NCBI GenBank assembly: GCA_964387955.1
Contig: CAYLXX010000030.1
Span: forward strand, 1 to 9,376
Source of the DNA: CAYLXX01 sp964387955
Lineage (GTDB): Bacteria > Patescibacteriota > Microgenomatia > UBA1406 > GWC2-37-13
Direction: 5' to 3'
Length of the DNA stretch: 9,376 bases
Part shown: piece by piece, positions 1-6,436 of the stretch
Layout of the letters: every line of letters begins with the position of its first letter
Numbering within the stretch: position 1 is the first letter of the stretch
Notes under the pieces: model-generated
Database searches by the model: none
The model's input: only the letters and a program-made list of their open reading frames with translations
Told to the model about the DNA's origin: nothing
Translations under genes and position numbers: made by a program

Positions 1-1
1 A

Positions 2-181
2 GACTATAAGCGGCTGAAATTTTGCTGTCATACTAGTACACTAGGTCCGATGCCAAATCAGACATACCGGGACCTAAAAAGAAAACAATTCTATGATAAA
101 ATTGCGGGACTAGTGGGAGTAGGTATTGCAACAGTCACAAGAATGGTGAACCATTTACATTCAAGATTACTTGCGCATTAA
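2..181 (+). CDS. TrpR-like helix-turn-helix protein, 3' end or very small gene
   Basis: Reading from base 2, the frame is open to a TAA at 179-181 and is not closed at the left edge. Its last 35 residues contain GVGIATVTRMVNHL, close to the recognition-helix segment of E. coli Trp repressor (GAGIATITRGSNSL, from memory). The IATxTR residues that face DNA and tryptophan are kept. Residues before the HTH do not look like the TrpR dimerisation helices. The gene may therefore be a short protein starting at ATG 50 (43 residues), a decayed remnant, or the end of a longer gene to the left. A -10-like TACACT lies seven bases before ATG 50. The 3' end overlaps the convergent DksA-like gene by 15 bases. 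The family call rests on the HTH alone; tryptophan binding cannot be claimed because the rest of the fold is absent. Confidence 0.42.
   Translation, partial: DYKRLKFCCHTSTLGPMPNQTYRDLKRKQFYDKIAGLVGVGIATVTRMVNHLHSRLLAH
14..42 (+). promoter_or_regulatory. possible promoter for the TrpR-like ORF
   Basis: CTGAAA (14-19, 4 of 6 to TTGACA) and TACACT (37-42) are separated by 17 bases. ATG 50 follows seven bases after the -10, the geometry seen at other starts in this window. The match is weak and depends on the short form of the gene being real. Confidence 0.25.
32..45. promoter_or_regulatory. trp-operator-like CTAG inverted repeat
   Basis: Two CTAG cores at 33-36 and 41-44 form ACTAGT-AC-ACTAGG. 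The E. coli TrpR operator core is ACTAGT-TA-ACTAGT (established knowledge, from memory), with the same 8-base spacing between the CTAG cores. Eleven of 14 positions agree. The site overlaps a possible -10 (TACACT, 37-42) just upstream of ATG 50 of a gene encoding a TrpR-like HTH, which would suit autoregulation. The frame is open across the site, so it could simply be coding sequence. Confidence 0.25.
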
Positions 182-532
182 TTTTTCGCAGTCGATATCG
201 TAGAGAGCTTCTGGAATAAGCTCGAGTCGCGCAGGAGGAATACTTTTACCACAGCGCTGACAGAAACCATATGTGCCTTTTTTGATGCGATCAAGCGCAG
301 TCTGTATAAGACGAGCTCTTTTCTGCATATCTTTGATCTGCGCCTCAATTATAGCGTGGTAATCCTGCTCACGAACATCAGTGTCAATGGCGGCATTATC
401 TGACGCATAATCGGGGTCAGCAAAAGGATCATCGTTCTTGAGTTTCTGAATCTGCTTCTTGATCTTCTCGATCTCGGCTAGAAGCTTTTGTTCGTTTTGT
501 TTAATGAGCTTTGCGCTCAGTTTTGCGGCCAC
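167..532 (-). CDS. DksA/TraR-family zinc-finger protein
   Basis: The 121-residue protein has the DksA/TraR layout. A basic, helical N-terminus (about 1-33, probably coiled) is followed by an acidic linker with DPFADP (35-40) and SDNAAIDTDVREQ (44-56), then a second helix (57-85) and a C-terminal zinc-finger segment, YGFCQRCGKSIPPARL. Family members bind RNA polymerase in the secondary channel or modulate transcription initiation; that role is inferred here. The finger has Cys91, Cys94 and Cys115, but the expected third cysteine is Asp112, leaving three cysteines in a C-X2-C-X17-D-X2-C pattern. The start is GTG at 530-532: an in-frame TAA lies three codons upstream and no other start is near. 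The first 32 bases overlap the 3' end of the lgt-like gene in another frame, which suggests an operon and possibly coupled translation. No Shine-Dalgarno is visible. Confidence 0.9.
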   Translation of the reverse strand: MAAKLSAKLIKQNEQKLLAEIEKIKKQIQKLKNDDPFADPDYASDNAAIDTDVREQDYHAIIEAQIKDMQKRARLIQTALDRIKKGTYGFCQRCGKSIPPARLELIPEALYDIDCEKLMRK

Positions 533-1319
533 GGGTGGTTAATAAACTAAAAAATCCCTTTACCGAACGGATCAGGGAGTATCTTAAATGATACAGTAAG
601 AAAGGGGTGAATGTCAACAGGAAAGCCGTTGCTACAATCCAATTCATGCTATAGCCTGCTATTTGCGCTCTTGAGGCTTTTAATCCATCAAGTAAAAAAT
701 ACACCAAGGCAAAATACCAAAGGAAAAAAAAGAAACTCATCCCTTTTTGTATTTGCTCTCGCCGTATCATAAACATCATCTTATATGCCACAATTGCTCC
801 GATAAAAAATAATATTCCTTCATAAAAAGCTGTCAAATGCCTGGTACCATCAAAGTTAACATATTTAAGAGCAAGAAAAGATTTGGTTTTTGTTCCTATC
901 TCCACACCTGAGAAAAAACTACCAATTTTACCAATTGCCAAAGCTATAAAAAGAGGTGAAATCAAATAGTCGACGATATCAAAAAACTTTATTTTGTGAG
1001 AATTACAAAATACAAAAAAAGTCACAAGCCCTCCAAGCAATGCACCATATAACGAAATTCCAGGATACCCATTGATAAGCAGAAATTTAAGTGGACTCAG
1101 ACCAAACTTATCATAATGAAGTACAACATGTACCAATCTGCCTATAAAAAGCGCGCCAAACAACGAAATAAATAATCCATCAAATATCTCCTCTTCTTTG
1201 TATGAAGTTAATCGAATATTTTTCCACAGAAGAAATGTGCTCCAAAAAAAGGCCAATACTAGGAACACTCCGAAGGTATAAATTTTTATAAACTTCAGAT
1301 CTAGCAATACAGGTAACAT
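501..1319 (-). CDS. lgt: Prolipoprotein diacylglyceryl transferase (Lgt) family membrane protein, divergent
   Basis: The 272-residue, roughly seven-helix membrane protein aligns with Lgt, which moves diacylglyceryl from phosphatidylglycerol to the lipobox cysteine of prolipoproteins at the membrane. Family landmarks appear in order: MLPVLLDLKFIKIYTFGVF at the N-terminus, GISLYGALLGG (87-97), GKIGSFFSGVEIG (130-142, the Lgt signature region) and RHLTAFYEG (160-168). Several residues reported as important in E. coli Lgt appear changed: the H103 position is Tyr91, R143 is Lys131, N146 is Ser134, and the R239 region has no arginine. It may be a lineage-specific form or a homologue with altered chemistry. 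The ATG at 1319 is chosen over ATG 1340 because residue 1 then matches usual Lgt N-termini and GAGGGAG lies just upstream. The gene leads a two-gene unit with the DksA-like gene. Confidence 0.82.
   Translation of the reverse strand: MLPVLLDLKFIKIYTFGVFLVLAFFWSTFLLWKNIRLTSYKEEEIFDGLFISLFGALFIGRLVHVVLHYDKFGLSPLKFLLINGYPGISLYGALLGGLVTFFVFCNSHKIKFFDIVDYLISPLFIALAIGKIGSFFSGVEIGTKTKSFLALKYVNFDGTRHLTAFYEGILFFIGAIVAYKMMFMIRREQIQKGMSFFFFLWYFALVYFLLDGLKASRAQIAGYSMNWIVATAFLLTFTPFLLYHLRYSLIRSVKGFFSLLTTRGRKTERKAH
549..578 (-). terminator. terminator- or attenuator-like hairpin within the lgt-like 3' end
   Basis: On the minus strand TCCCT (578-574) can pair with AGGGA (559-555). Two further C-G pairs lie inside the stem beyond a 3x3 internal loop, and six T (554-549) follow directly. 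The structure is short and sits inside the lgt-like reading frame, about 20 bases before the DksA-like start, so it would act as a partial terminator or attenuator rather than a gene-end terminator. It may be coincidental. Confidence 0.28.
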
Positions 1320-1328
1320 ACTCCCTCT
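1320..1328 (-). promoter_or_regulatory. Shine-Dalgarno-like site deciding the lgt-like start
   Basis: On the minus strand AGAGGGAGT directly precedes ATG 1319-1317. ATG 1340 has only TTTAAA upstream. This is the only clear purine-rich SD-like stretch before a start in the window, and it supports the shorter protein. If the overlapping TATACT -10 is used, much of this stretch would lie upstream of the transcript. Confidence 0.4.
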
Positions 1329-1337
1329 AGTATAATA
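1329..1337 (-). promoter_or_regulatory. -10 region for the lgt-like/DksA-like unit
   Basis: Minus-strand TATTATACT holds two overlapping -10 candidates: TATTAT (1337-1332) and TATACT (1334-1329). TATACT is nine bases from ATG 1319 and predicts a leader of only about three bases; TATTAT predicts somewhat more. No convincing -35 is visible. It overlaps the plus-strand TATAAT of the divergent glycosyltransferase gene. Confidence 0.4.
1331..1336 (+). promoter_or_regulatory. -10 box for the glycosyltransferase pair
   Basis: A perfect TATAAT lies ten bases before ATG 1347. The predicted start of transcription is about 1343-1344, giving a leader of roughly three or four bases and no room for a Shine-Dalgarno. 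No good -35 is seen 17 bases upstream. It shares bases with the minus-strand -10 of the lgt-like gene. Confidence 0.5.
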
Positions 1338-1346
1338 CATTTTAAA

Positions 1347-2882
1347 ATGATTATCCTTGTAGTTATCGCCATATTTTTTAGGTTATATGGCATCAATTGG
1401 GATCTTGGGTTTCACCTTCATCCAGATGAGCGCATGCTCATGATCGTTGCCGATCGCATGAATTTCTTCTCCAACTTGAACCCAGAATTTTTCAATTACG
1501 GGACATTACCTCTATATATTCTTAAAGCAGTTGCTCAGATTATAGACGTATTCCGTAAGGGTGATCATGCCACATATGATGGTATGTTGTATTTGGGGAG
1601 GTTTCTCTCGATTGTAGCCGATATTGGAACCATTATTTGTATATATAAAATAGTTCTGCGTCTTTTTAAAAAAAAAGACGCCGCACTCTACTCTGCATTT
1701 ATCTATTCATTTGCATTTTTCACGATCCAAAATACCCACTTTTTCGTCGTTGACGTTTTCTTAACTTTTTTTCTCACTGCCTCGCTCTACTTTCTGATTG
1801 TATATCTTGAAAAACGTTCTTGGAAGGTATTGGTTTTGCTGGCTGCTTCGTACGGCGCAGCCCTAGCAACAAAATTTACTGCGATACTTTTTTTCCCGTT
1901 TTTTATTATTCTGCTTCTGCCTTTTGGAGCAATTTTTTTTCTACCGCTCACTATCCTGTTTCATTTTATTTTTATGCCGTATGCGTACTTATCCTGGCCC
2001 AATTTTTTTCACGATGTTTCTCAACAATCGGCTATGTCGCGCGATGCCTATGTATTCCCCTACACACTCCAGTACGTCTATACACTTCCCTATCTCTATT
2101 TTGTAAAAAATATTATTCTGTGGGGACTGGGGCCTTTTATTTCGATTCTTGCAGGATTCGGAATTATCGAGTACTGGAAAGTTATCAGGAAAAAAAGAGT
2201 GTATATCATAGTGGCAGTTTTTTATGTATTTTATTTTATAGTTCTGGGGATATCTGCCGTCAAATTTATGCGCTATATGCTCCCTGTCTACCCCTTCTTG
2301 GCAATTCTGGCGGGATTGGGGCTCAAGCGCATCAAACAGCAATTTGGTAAATATGTGTTTATTGCGGCAATTGCACTTGTGATTGCTTGGACTGGCTTGT
2401 TTGTCAACATATACTCTCAACAACATACCCGGCTGGCTGCTACTAATTGGATTTTACAAAATATCCCAGCCGGATCAACGCTGGCTATCGAGCACTGGGA
2501 TGACCGGTTGCCGCTTACGGGAAGTGAACGCTATAATTTTGTCGAGCTTACACTGTACGACCAGCCAGACGACGACACAAAATGGCAAGTTTTAAAAAAT
2601 AAACTAAGCCAAGCCAATTATATTATTATTGCATCCAATAGATTATTTGTACCGCTCCAGAAACTGGCCGATTGTAAGCGATATAAGGTATGTTACCCTA
2701 AAACTGCTCAATATTACCGCGATCTCTTTGGCGGAAAGCTGAGATTTAAACAAGTTTATGAAGCTCATGTGTATCCTTCGATTACGATTTTGGGTCACAC
2801 ACTAGGCATTGATGACCAAACAGCCGATGAGTCATTTACTGTCTACGATCATCCCAAAATAATGATTTTTAAGAAAAAATGA
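1347..2882 (+). CDS. GT-C membrane glycosyltransferase (GT39/PMT-like)
   Basis: This 511-residue, many-helix membrane protein resembles dolichyl-phosphate-mannose-protein mannosyltransferase and ArnT-type enzymes. These use a polyprenyl-phosphate sugar on the outer membrane face to glycosylate protein or glycolipid. The key sign is the acidic pair in the first extracytoplasmic loop, HLHPDERM (Asp27, Glu28), after a first helix with RLYGI. Further family-like features are NTHFFVVDVF (Asp136) and VKFMRYMLPVYPFLAILAG (305-323). Helices end near 355 and a soluble, probably external, domain fills 360-511. Donor and acceptor cannot be read from sequence. ATG 1347 is the first in-frame start: the frame is open upstream to 1317 but contains no start codon. 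A 24-base inverted repeat with nine A lies in codons for residues 104-112. It is followed by a second GT-C gene with an ATGA overlap. Confidence 0.85.
   Translation: MIILVVIAIFFRLYGINWDLGFHLHPDERMLMIVADRMNFFSNLNPEFFNYGTLPLYILKAVAQIIDVFRKGDHATYDGMLYLGRFLSIVADIGTIICIYKIVLRLFKKKDAALYSAFIYSFAFFTIQNTHFFVVDVFLTFFLTASLYFLIVYLEKRSWKVLVLLAASYGAALATKFTAILFFPFFIILLLPFGAIFFLPLTILFHFIFMPYAYLSWPNFFHDVSQQSAMSRDAYVFPYTLQYVYTLPYLYFVKNIILWGLGPFISILAGFGIIEYWKVIRKKRVYIIVAVFYVFYFIVLGISAVKFMRYMLPVYPFLAILAGLGLKRIKQQFGKYVFIAAIALVIAWTGLFVNIYSQQHTRLAATNWILQNIPAGSTLAIEHWDDRLPLTGSERYNFVELTLYDQPDDDTKWQVLKNKLSQANYIIIASNRLFVPLQKLADCKRYKVCYPKTAQYYRDLFGGKLRFKQVYEAHVYPSITILGHTLGIDDQTADESFTVYDHPKIMIFKKK
1658..1681. repeat. perfect inverted repeat with A9 run inside the glycosyltransferase gene
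   Basis: GCGTCTTTTT (1658-1667) and AAAAAGACGC (1672-1681) are perfect complements with AAAA between them, so nine A run from 1668 to 1676. It encodes the basic cytoplasmic stretch LRLFKKKDA. A long homopolymer inside a surface-glycan enzyme gene is a possible slippage site. The low complexity of K codons in A+T-rich DNA may explain it. Confidence 0.6.
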
Positions 2883-4426
2883 CGACTTCTTATGTCCCCT
2901 TTTTTATCATACTTTTGGGTGCGATTTTAGTTCGTGTTCTGACTCTACCGTCGCTCCCTCCCCCACTTTATATCGATGAAGCTTTTATGGCTCAATCTGC
3001 TTTAGCTATACTTGATCAAACTCGGTCTTTACTGGATACGAGTTACAGTATTACAATCATAGGCAATGCCCCTACCGCCTTCTTCATTAAGTTTTTGGGA
3101 TTAAACGTAGTTAGTCTGCGTTTATCTGCTGTGTTACTGGGATTGGCAACTAACATATTTCTCTACTTTCTCATTAAAGATACTTTTAATCGAAAAGTTG
3201 CCCTTATAACTTTTTTCGTTGCTTGTTTTTCGCATGTGGCAATAGCCTATTCACGAATTAATTTACCCAACATACAAGCTCCTTTTTTTCTTGTCACATC
3301 AATTTATTTCCTACATGTAGCCATCAAGAAAAACCATTGGTTACCTTACTTTATTACAGGATTGCTATGCGGCACCTCATTTTATTCATATACCGGCGCC
3401 AAAATCATCATTTTTTTGGTCGCGTTATATGCTCTCATCAACCGAAAAAAAATTAGGAGACGGGCAGCGAAATTCTTAATTCTTGGATTTGTGGCCATCA
3501 CACTCCCTTTATTGTCATATATTCAACATTCTAGTTCGTACCTACAACGCGAACAAGAAGTTCTCCTTATTAGTAAACCCCAATCTTTTTATGCTAAGTA
3601 TGATACTCATAACCTGATTAGTATTTTTTACCAGCAGTTCCTGAAAAACCTGAGAGGATTCTCCAACCTTGACGATGGCAGTACTCAATACGGCAACGCC
3701 TCCATGTTAGACATGCTTTCTAGTTACTTTTTTTTCATCTACCTGATAGTTTTCTATCCTCTTTTTTTGAAAATAAAAAAAAATAAAGTACAGGATACGC
3801 ATTATTATGTAATAGTTTTTTTTCTCACGCTCTTGTTTGTGAGTTTAACTGATTCACCCCCTCTTTCTACCAGACTACTGATTCTCTACCCGATTGTGGC
3901 TGTACTTATCGGACTAGGAATTAGCGCTTCAGCTGAATTAGTGAAGCGTAAGAAATTGAGAAAAATTTTTATTTTTGCAGTTCTTTTATGTATAGGACTT
4001 TCAAATTTGAAAATATATTTTTATGATTACACAGCAAACAGAAACGCATACTATAGATGGATTGAACCAGCTTCAAGTATCGGATTTTATACTCGAGCAC
4101 AACCAGATTCTGACATTGGATTATTGAGCAATCCTCATACATACAGTACAGAGTCCATTCTTGAGGTACTTAACCATGGTATGAAGAAAAATATAATTAA
4201 TCTCACAAGTATGGCAGATTTTAGGCAATTCACCTCCACTCATCATAGTTGGCTGGTAATTGTCCCACTCGCACCTGTGGATGCTATCGGACCAAGTACC
4301 CAAACGAGAAGAAAAATCTTGCAAGAAGCAAAGACTAAAAAATATCGCTCGACAATCCACTGGGGCATATCTTGTAAAGAATGCCATACTCAACCCATAT
4401 TCATCTCGATCAAAGGAACTTCTTGA
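2879..4426 (+). CDS. Second GT-C membrane glycosyltransferase (GT39/ArnT-like)
   Basis: The 515-residue protein has a GT-C plan. A first helix (about 5-22) is followed by LYIDEAFMAQSA (30-41), with Asp33-Glu34 as the expected catalytic or metal-binding acidic pair. Next come several helices including FSHVAIAYSRINLPNIQAPF (117-136), typical of the ArnT/PMT_2 group, and further helices to about 380. A soluble C-terminal region, probably extracytoplasmic, covers about 390-515. It would transfer a sugar from a lipid-phosphate carrier; substrate unknown. The ATG overlaps the TGA of the previous glycosyltransferase (ATGA, 2879-2882), a sign of one mRNA and coupled translation. The upstream AAGAAAAA is at best a poor SD. 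The last 17 bases overlap the 3' end of the convergent epimerase gene. The two GT-C proteins are not near-copies, so they likely use different acceptors or add successive sugars. Confidence 0.85.
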   Translation: MTTSYVPFFIILLGAILVRVLTLPSLPPPLYIDEAFMAQSALAILDQTRSLLDTSYSITIIGNAPTAFFIKFLGLNVVSLRLSAVLLGLATNIFLYFLIKDTFNRKVALITFFVACFSHVAIAYSRINLPNIQAPFFLVTSIYFLHVAIKKNHWLPYFITGLLCGTSFYSYTGAKIIIFLVALYALINRKKIRRRAAKFLILGFVAITLPLLSYIQHSSSYLQREQEVLLISKPQSFYAKYDTHNLISIFYQQFLKNLRGFSNLDDGSTQYGNASMLDMLSSYFFFIYLIVFYPLFLKIKKNKVQDTHYYVIVFFLTLLFVSLTDSPPLSTRLLILYPIVAVLIGLGISASAELVKRKKLRKIFIFAVLLCIGLSNLKIYFYDYTANRNAYYRWIEPASSIGFYTRAQPDSDIGLLSNPHTYSTESILEVLNHGMKKNIINLTSMADFRQFTSTHHSWLVIVPLAPVDAIGPSTQTRRKILQEAKTKKYRSTIHWGISCKECHTQPIFISIKGTS

Positions 4427-5441
4427 AAAAACCCAAGATGCCTTGCTTCCACCCGACGGTATGTGTTAAACCGGCAGGCCGAGACTTAATATTTTTATAG
4501 TTATCCAGATACCACTGATACGACTTGATCAGCGCCTGCGCGTTGGAGTAACGAGGATGCCAACGAAGAGCTTGGGTAAGTTTCTCGATCGATACAAACG
4601 AATCCTTATCGGCCGTATCATAAACCCACTGGTATAAAGGTGAAAGCTTAATTTTTTCAAAAAACCATAGAGCGCGCTTGATCGGCCACGCAGGCGTGGG
4701 CATAATTTTTGAACCTGATTTGGCGTAGGCAAACAATGCACCAAGATCTTCGCGAACTGTATTAAATTTTTCTGAGCCAATATTGAAGGCGTCGTCGTAC
4801 CGTTTGTCACTCTTCTCGGCAAAAGCATAGATGGCATCCGCCAGATCGTCTACGTCAAGAAGCTGGTAGCGATTATTACCCGAGCCTATAACCGGAATTC
4901 GTTTACCATCATGAATCCAATCAAACAAAATTTCAAAAACTCCTAGTCTATGTGTACCGACAAACGTTTTGGGGCGGATGATGGTCACGTGAAGGCCTTT
5001 TTTGATGGCGTCAAAACAGAGATCTTCAGCATCGATTTTCGACTGACCATAGGGACCAACTCCTACCCGCGGATCAGTCTCCAAAATAGGATGTTTCTTA
5101 GGTACCCCATACACAGCAGTTGAGGAAACGAAGACTAATTTTTTGATTTTGTGTTTAAAACAGGCAGTGATAATATTTTTCATGCCGTTGAAATTGACAT
5201 CATAAATGACATCGGGTTTTTGCAGCGGTAAAGCGGCGGCCGCATGTATTACTACATCATGACCTTTCACAAGATCGATCATTTTTTTCTCGCGTACATC
5301 GGCCGCCTCAAAGCGACATGACTTAGGATACTCACGTGTGTCAAAAGGTGCGATATCGACTAAGGTAAGCTGATGTTTTTTTCCGCGTAAGGCTAAATGA
5401 AGCCCCAAAAAACCGGCTGCACCGGTAATCAGAATTTTCAT
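4410..5441 (-). CDS. NAD-dependent epimerase/dehydratase (extended SDR)
   Basis: The 343-residue cytoplasmic protein begins MKILITGAAGFLGLHLA, with the Rossmann GxxGxxG motif at 7-13. Asp29, at the end of the second strand (TLVDIA), favours NAD(H) over NADP(H). The catalytic set is visible as VFVSSTAVYG (Ser106/Ser107) and YGQSK (Tyr131, Lys135). IRPKTFVG (155-162) and the NNRYQLLDVDDLADAI region (189-204) are typical of nucleotide-sugar epimerases and dehydratases. Exact substrate is uncertain; UDP- or GDP-sugar 4-epimerisation or dehydration is likely. Met at 5441 is chosen although the frame stays open to 5525: the extra 28 residues do not fit the family and would run antisense into the flippase gene. 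An extended -10, TGGTACAAT, ends six bases before this ATG. It faces the flippase gene and overlaps the glycosyltransferase gene by 17 bases. Confidence 0.93.
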   Translation of the reverse strand: MKILITGAAGFLGLHLALRGKKHQLTLVDIAPFDTREYPKSCRFEAADVREKKMIDLVKGHDVVIHAAAALPLQKPDVIYDVNFNGMKNIITACFKHKIKKLVFVSSTAVYGVPKKHPILETDPRVGVGPYGQSKIDAEDLCFDAIKKGLHVTIIRPKTFVGTHRLGVFEILFDWIHDGKRIPVIGSGNNRYQLLDVDDLADAIYAFAEKSDKRYDDAFNIGSEKFNTVREDLGALFAYAKSGSKIMPTPAWPIKRALWFFEKIKLSPLYQWVYDTADKDSFVSIEKLTQALRWHPRYSNAQALIKSYQWYLDNYKNIKSRPAGLTHTVGWKQGILGFFKKFL

Positions 5442-5458
5442 GTTACAATTGTACCATG
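5439..5458. promoter_or_regulatory. palindromic bidirectional leaderless promoter
   Basis: CATGTTACAATTGTACCATG matches its own reverse complement at 18 of 20 bases. The left CAT is the epimerase start codon (minus strand) and the right ATG is the flippase start codon. Each strand reads TG-N-TACAAT, an extended -10, followed by exactly six bases and then ATG. Transcripts in both directions should start at or within a base or two of the A of ATG. The two -10 boxes overlap by two bases (5448-5449), so the polymerases would compete. No -35 is obvious on either side. Confidence 0.65.
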
Positions 5459-6436
5459 TCGAATTTGTCCGAAAAAGCGAATGGGTTTGACTTACGTAAA
5501 CAAGAAGGCAAATTAGTCTGGGCATTCCTGGTAGCTCTCACATTCTACGCCCTGTTTATTTTATTTGGAGATTTCCAGAAAATTAAATCGGTTATTTTGA
5601 GCTTTAATTGGTGGCTCATCCCTCCCCTTCTTATCTTGACTCTGATCAATTATTTAATTCGCGGCTTTAGATTCCAGTATTACCTGAAACAGATTCATAT
5701 TGACCTGCCGTATAAAAAAGCCTTCATGATTTTTTTAGCTGGGCTGTCAATGACAGTTACACCAGGTAAAACCGGCGAAGTCGTCAAAGCTTACTTGCTT
5801 AAACGTTCTCATAATGTCTCCATCACTCACGTGGTACCGATTCTGGTATTTGAGCGTATGACAGACGGCATTGCCATGATACTTCTGGCTATGACTGGCC
5901 TTTTTTTCGTCAAACAGTCTCTCTATTTTTTTATTTTTTCGATCATCTTTGTCTTGGCGTTTATTATGGTAATTAAATTAAAAAAATATTTCCTCGTTGT
6001 CGTCCGGTTGCTTGAAAAAAAATTTCCCCAATTTAAATTGCTCAATTTTTTTGAAGTTTTTTTCGAAAATTCGGATAAATTATTATCTGGTAAAAATCTT
6101 TTTGCTGGAATCATTCTGGGTATGGCCGCTTGGAGTTTTGAGGGATTGTCGCTAGCCATACTCGTCAATCAATTTGTCTCGATTCACCCGCTCTATAATT
6201 TATCGGTCTCGCTGTTTATTTTTTCATTTTCCTCTATTGCTGGATTTTTTGTTTTTATACCGGGCGGTCTGGGAGTTGCCGAAGGCTCAATTACCTATTT
6301 TCTCACCAATTTATTTCCCTTACCTTTATCAAGCGCGATTTTTATCACCGTTTTATTTAGGTTCATCACGCTCTGGTTCGGAGTCGGACTGGGTTTGTCT
6401 GTACTGATGTCGTATTTAAGAAGAAAGATCGATTAG
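5456..6436 (+). CDS. Flippase-like UPF0104 / LPG_synthase_TM family membrane protein
   Basis: The 326-residue integral membrane protein has a short charged N-terminus (1-19) and about eight helices. Signature stretches are MTVTPGKTGEVVKAYLLKR (99-117), VFERMTDGIAM (131-141), FIPGGLGVAEGSITYF (267-282) and LFRFITLWFG (300-309). These match the family that includes the membrane part of MprF and AglD-type proteins, proposed to move or handle lipid-linked substrates across the membrane. Here the likely role is with the polyprenyl-sugar lipids used by the GT-C enzymes; this is inferred from the neighbourhood. No soluble aminoacyl-transfer domain follows, so it is not full MprF. ATG 5456 sits six bases after an extended -10 and has no Shine-Dalgarno. 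The 3' end overlaps the convergent CBS gene by four bases. Confidence 0.88.
   Translation: MSNLSEKANGFDLRKQEGKLVWAFLVALTFYALFILFGDFQKIKSVILSFNWWLIPPLLILTLINYLIRGFRFQYYLKQIHIDLPYKKAFMIFLAGLSMTVTPGKTGEVVKAYLLKRSHNVSITHVVPILVFERMTDGIAMILLAMTGLFFVKQSLYFFIFSIIFVLAFIMVIKLKKYFLVVVRLLEKKFPQFKLLNFFEVFFENSDKLLSGKNLFAGIILGMAAWSFEGLSLAILVNQFVSIHPLYNLSVSLFIFSFSSIAGFFVFIPGGLGVAEGSITYFLTNLFPLPLSSAIFITVLFRFITLWFGVGLGLSVLMSYLRRKID

Noticed and set aside
1820..2426. Frames of 145 to 176 codons on both strands within the first GT-C gene
   Set aside because: They are shadows of the membrane-protein frame, with no family resemblance and no independent start signals.
4373..4387. CKECH in the second GT-C protein, a CXXCH haem-c motif
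   Set aside because: A single motif near the C-terminus of a glycosyltransferase, with no cytochrome fold and no maturation genes nearby; taken as chance.
5442..5525. N-terminal extension of the epimerase frame to 5525
   Set aside because: It would put 28 non-family residues before the Rossmann motif and run antisense through the flippase gene start; the promoter-to-ATG spacing fits 5441.
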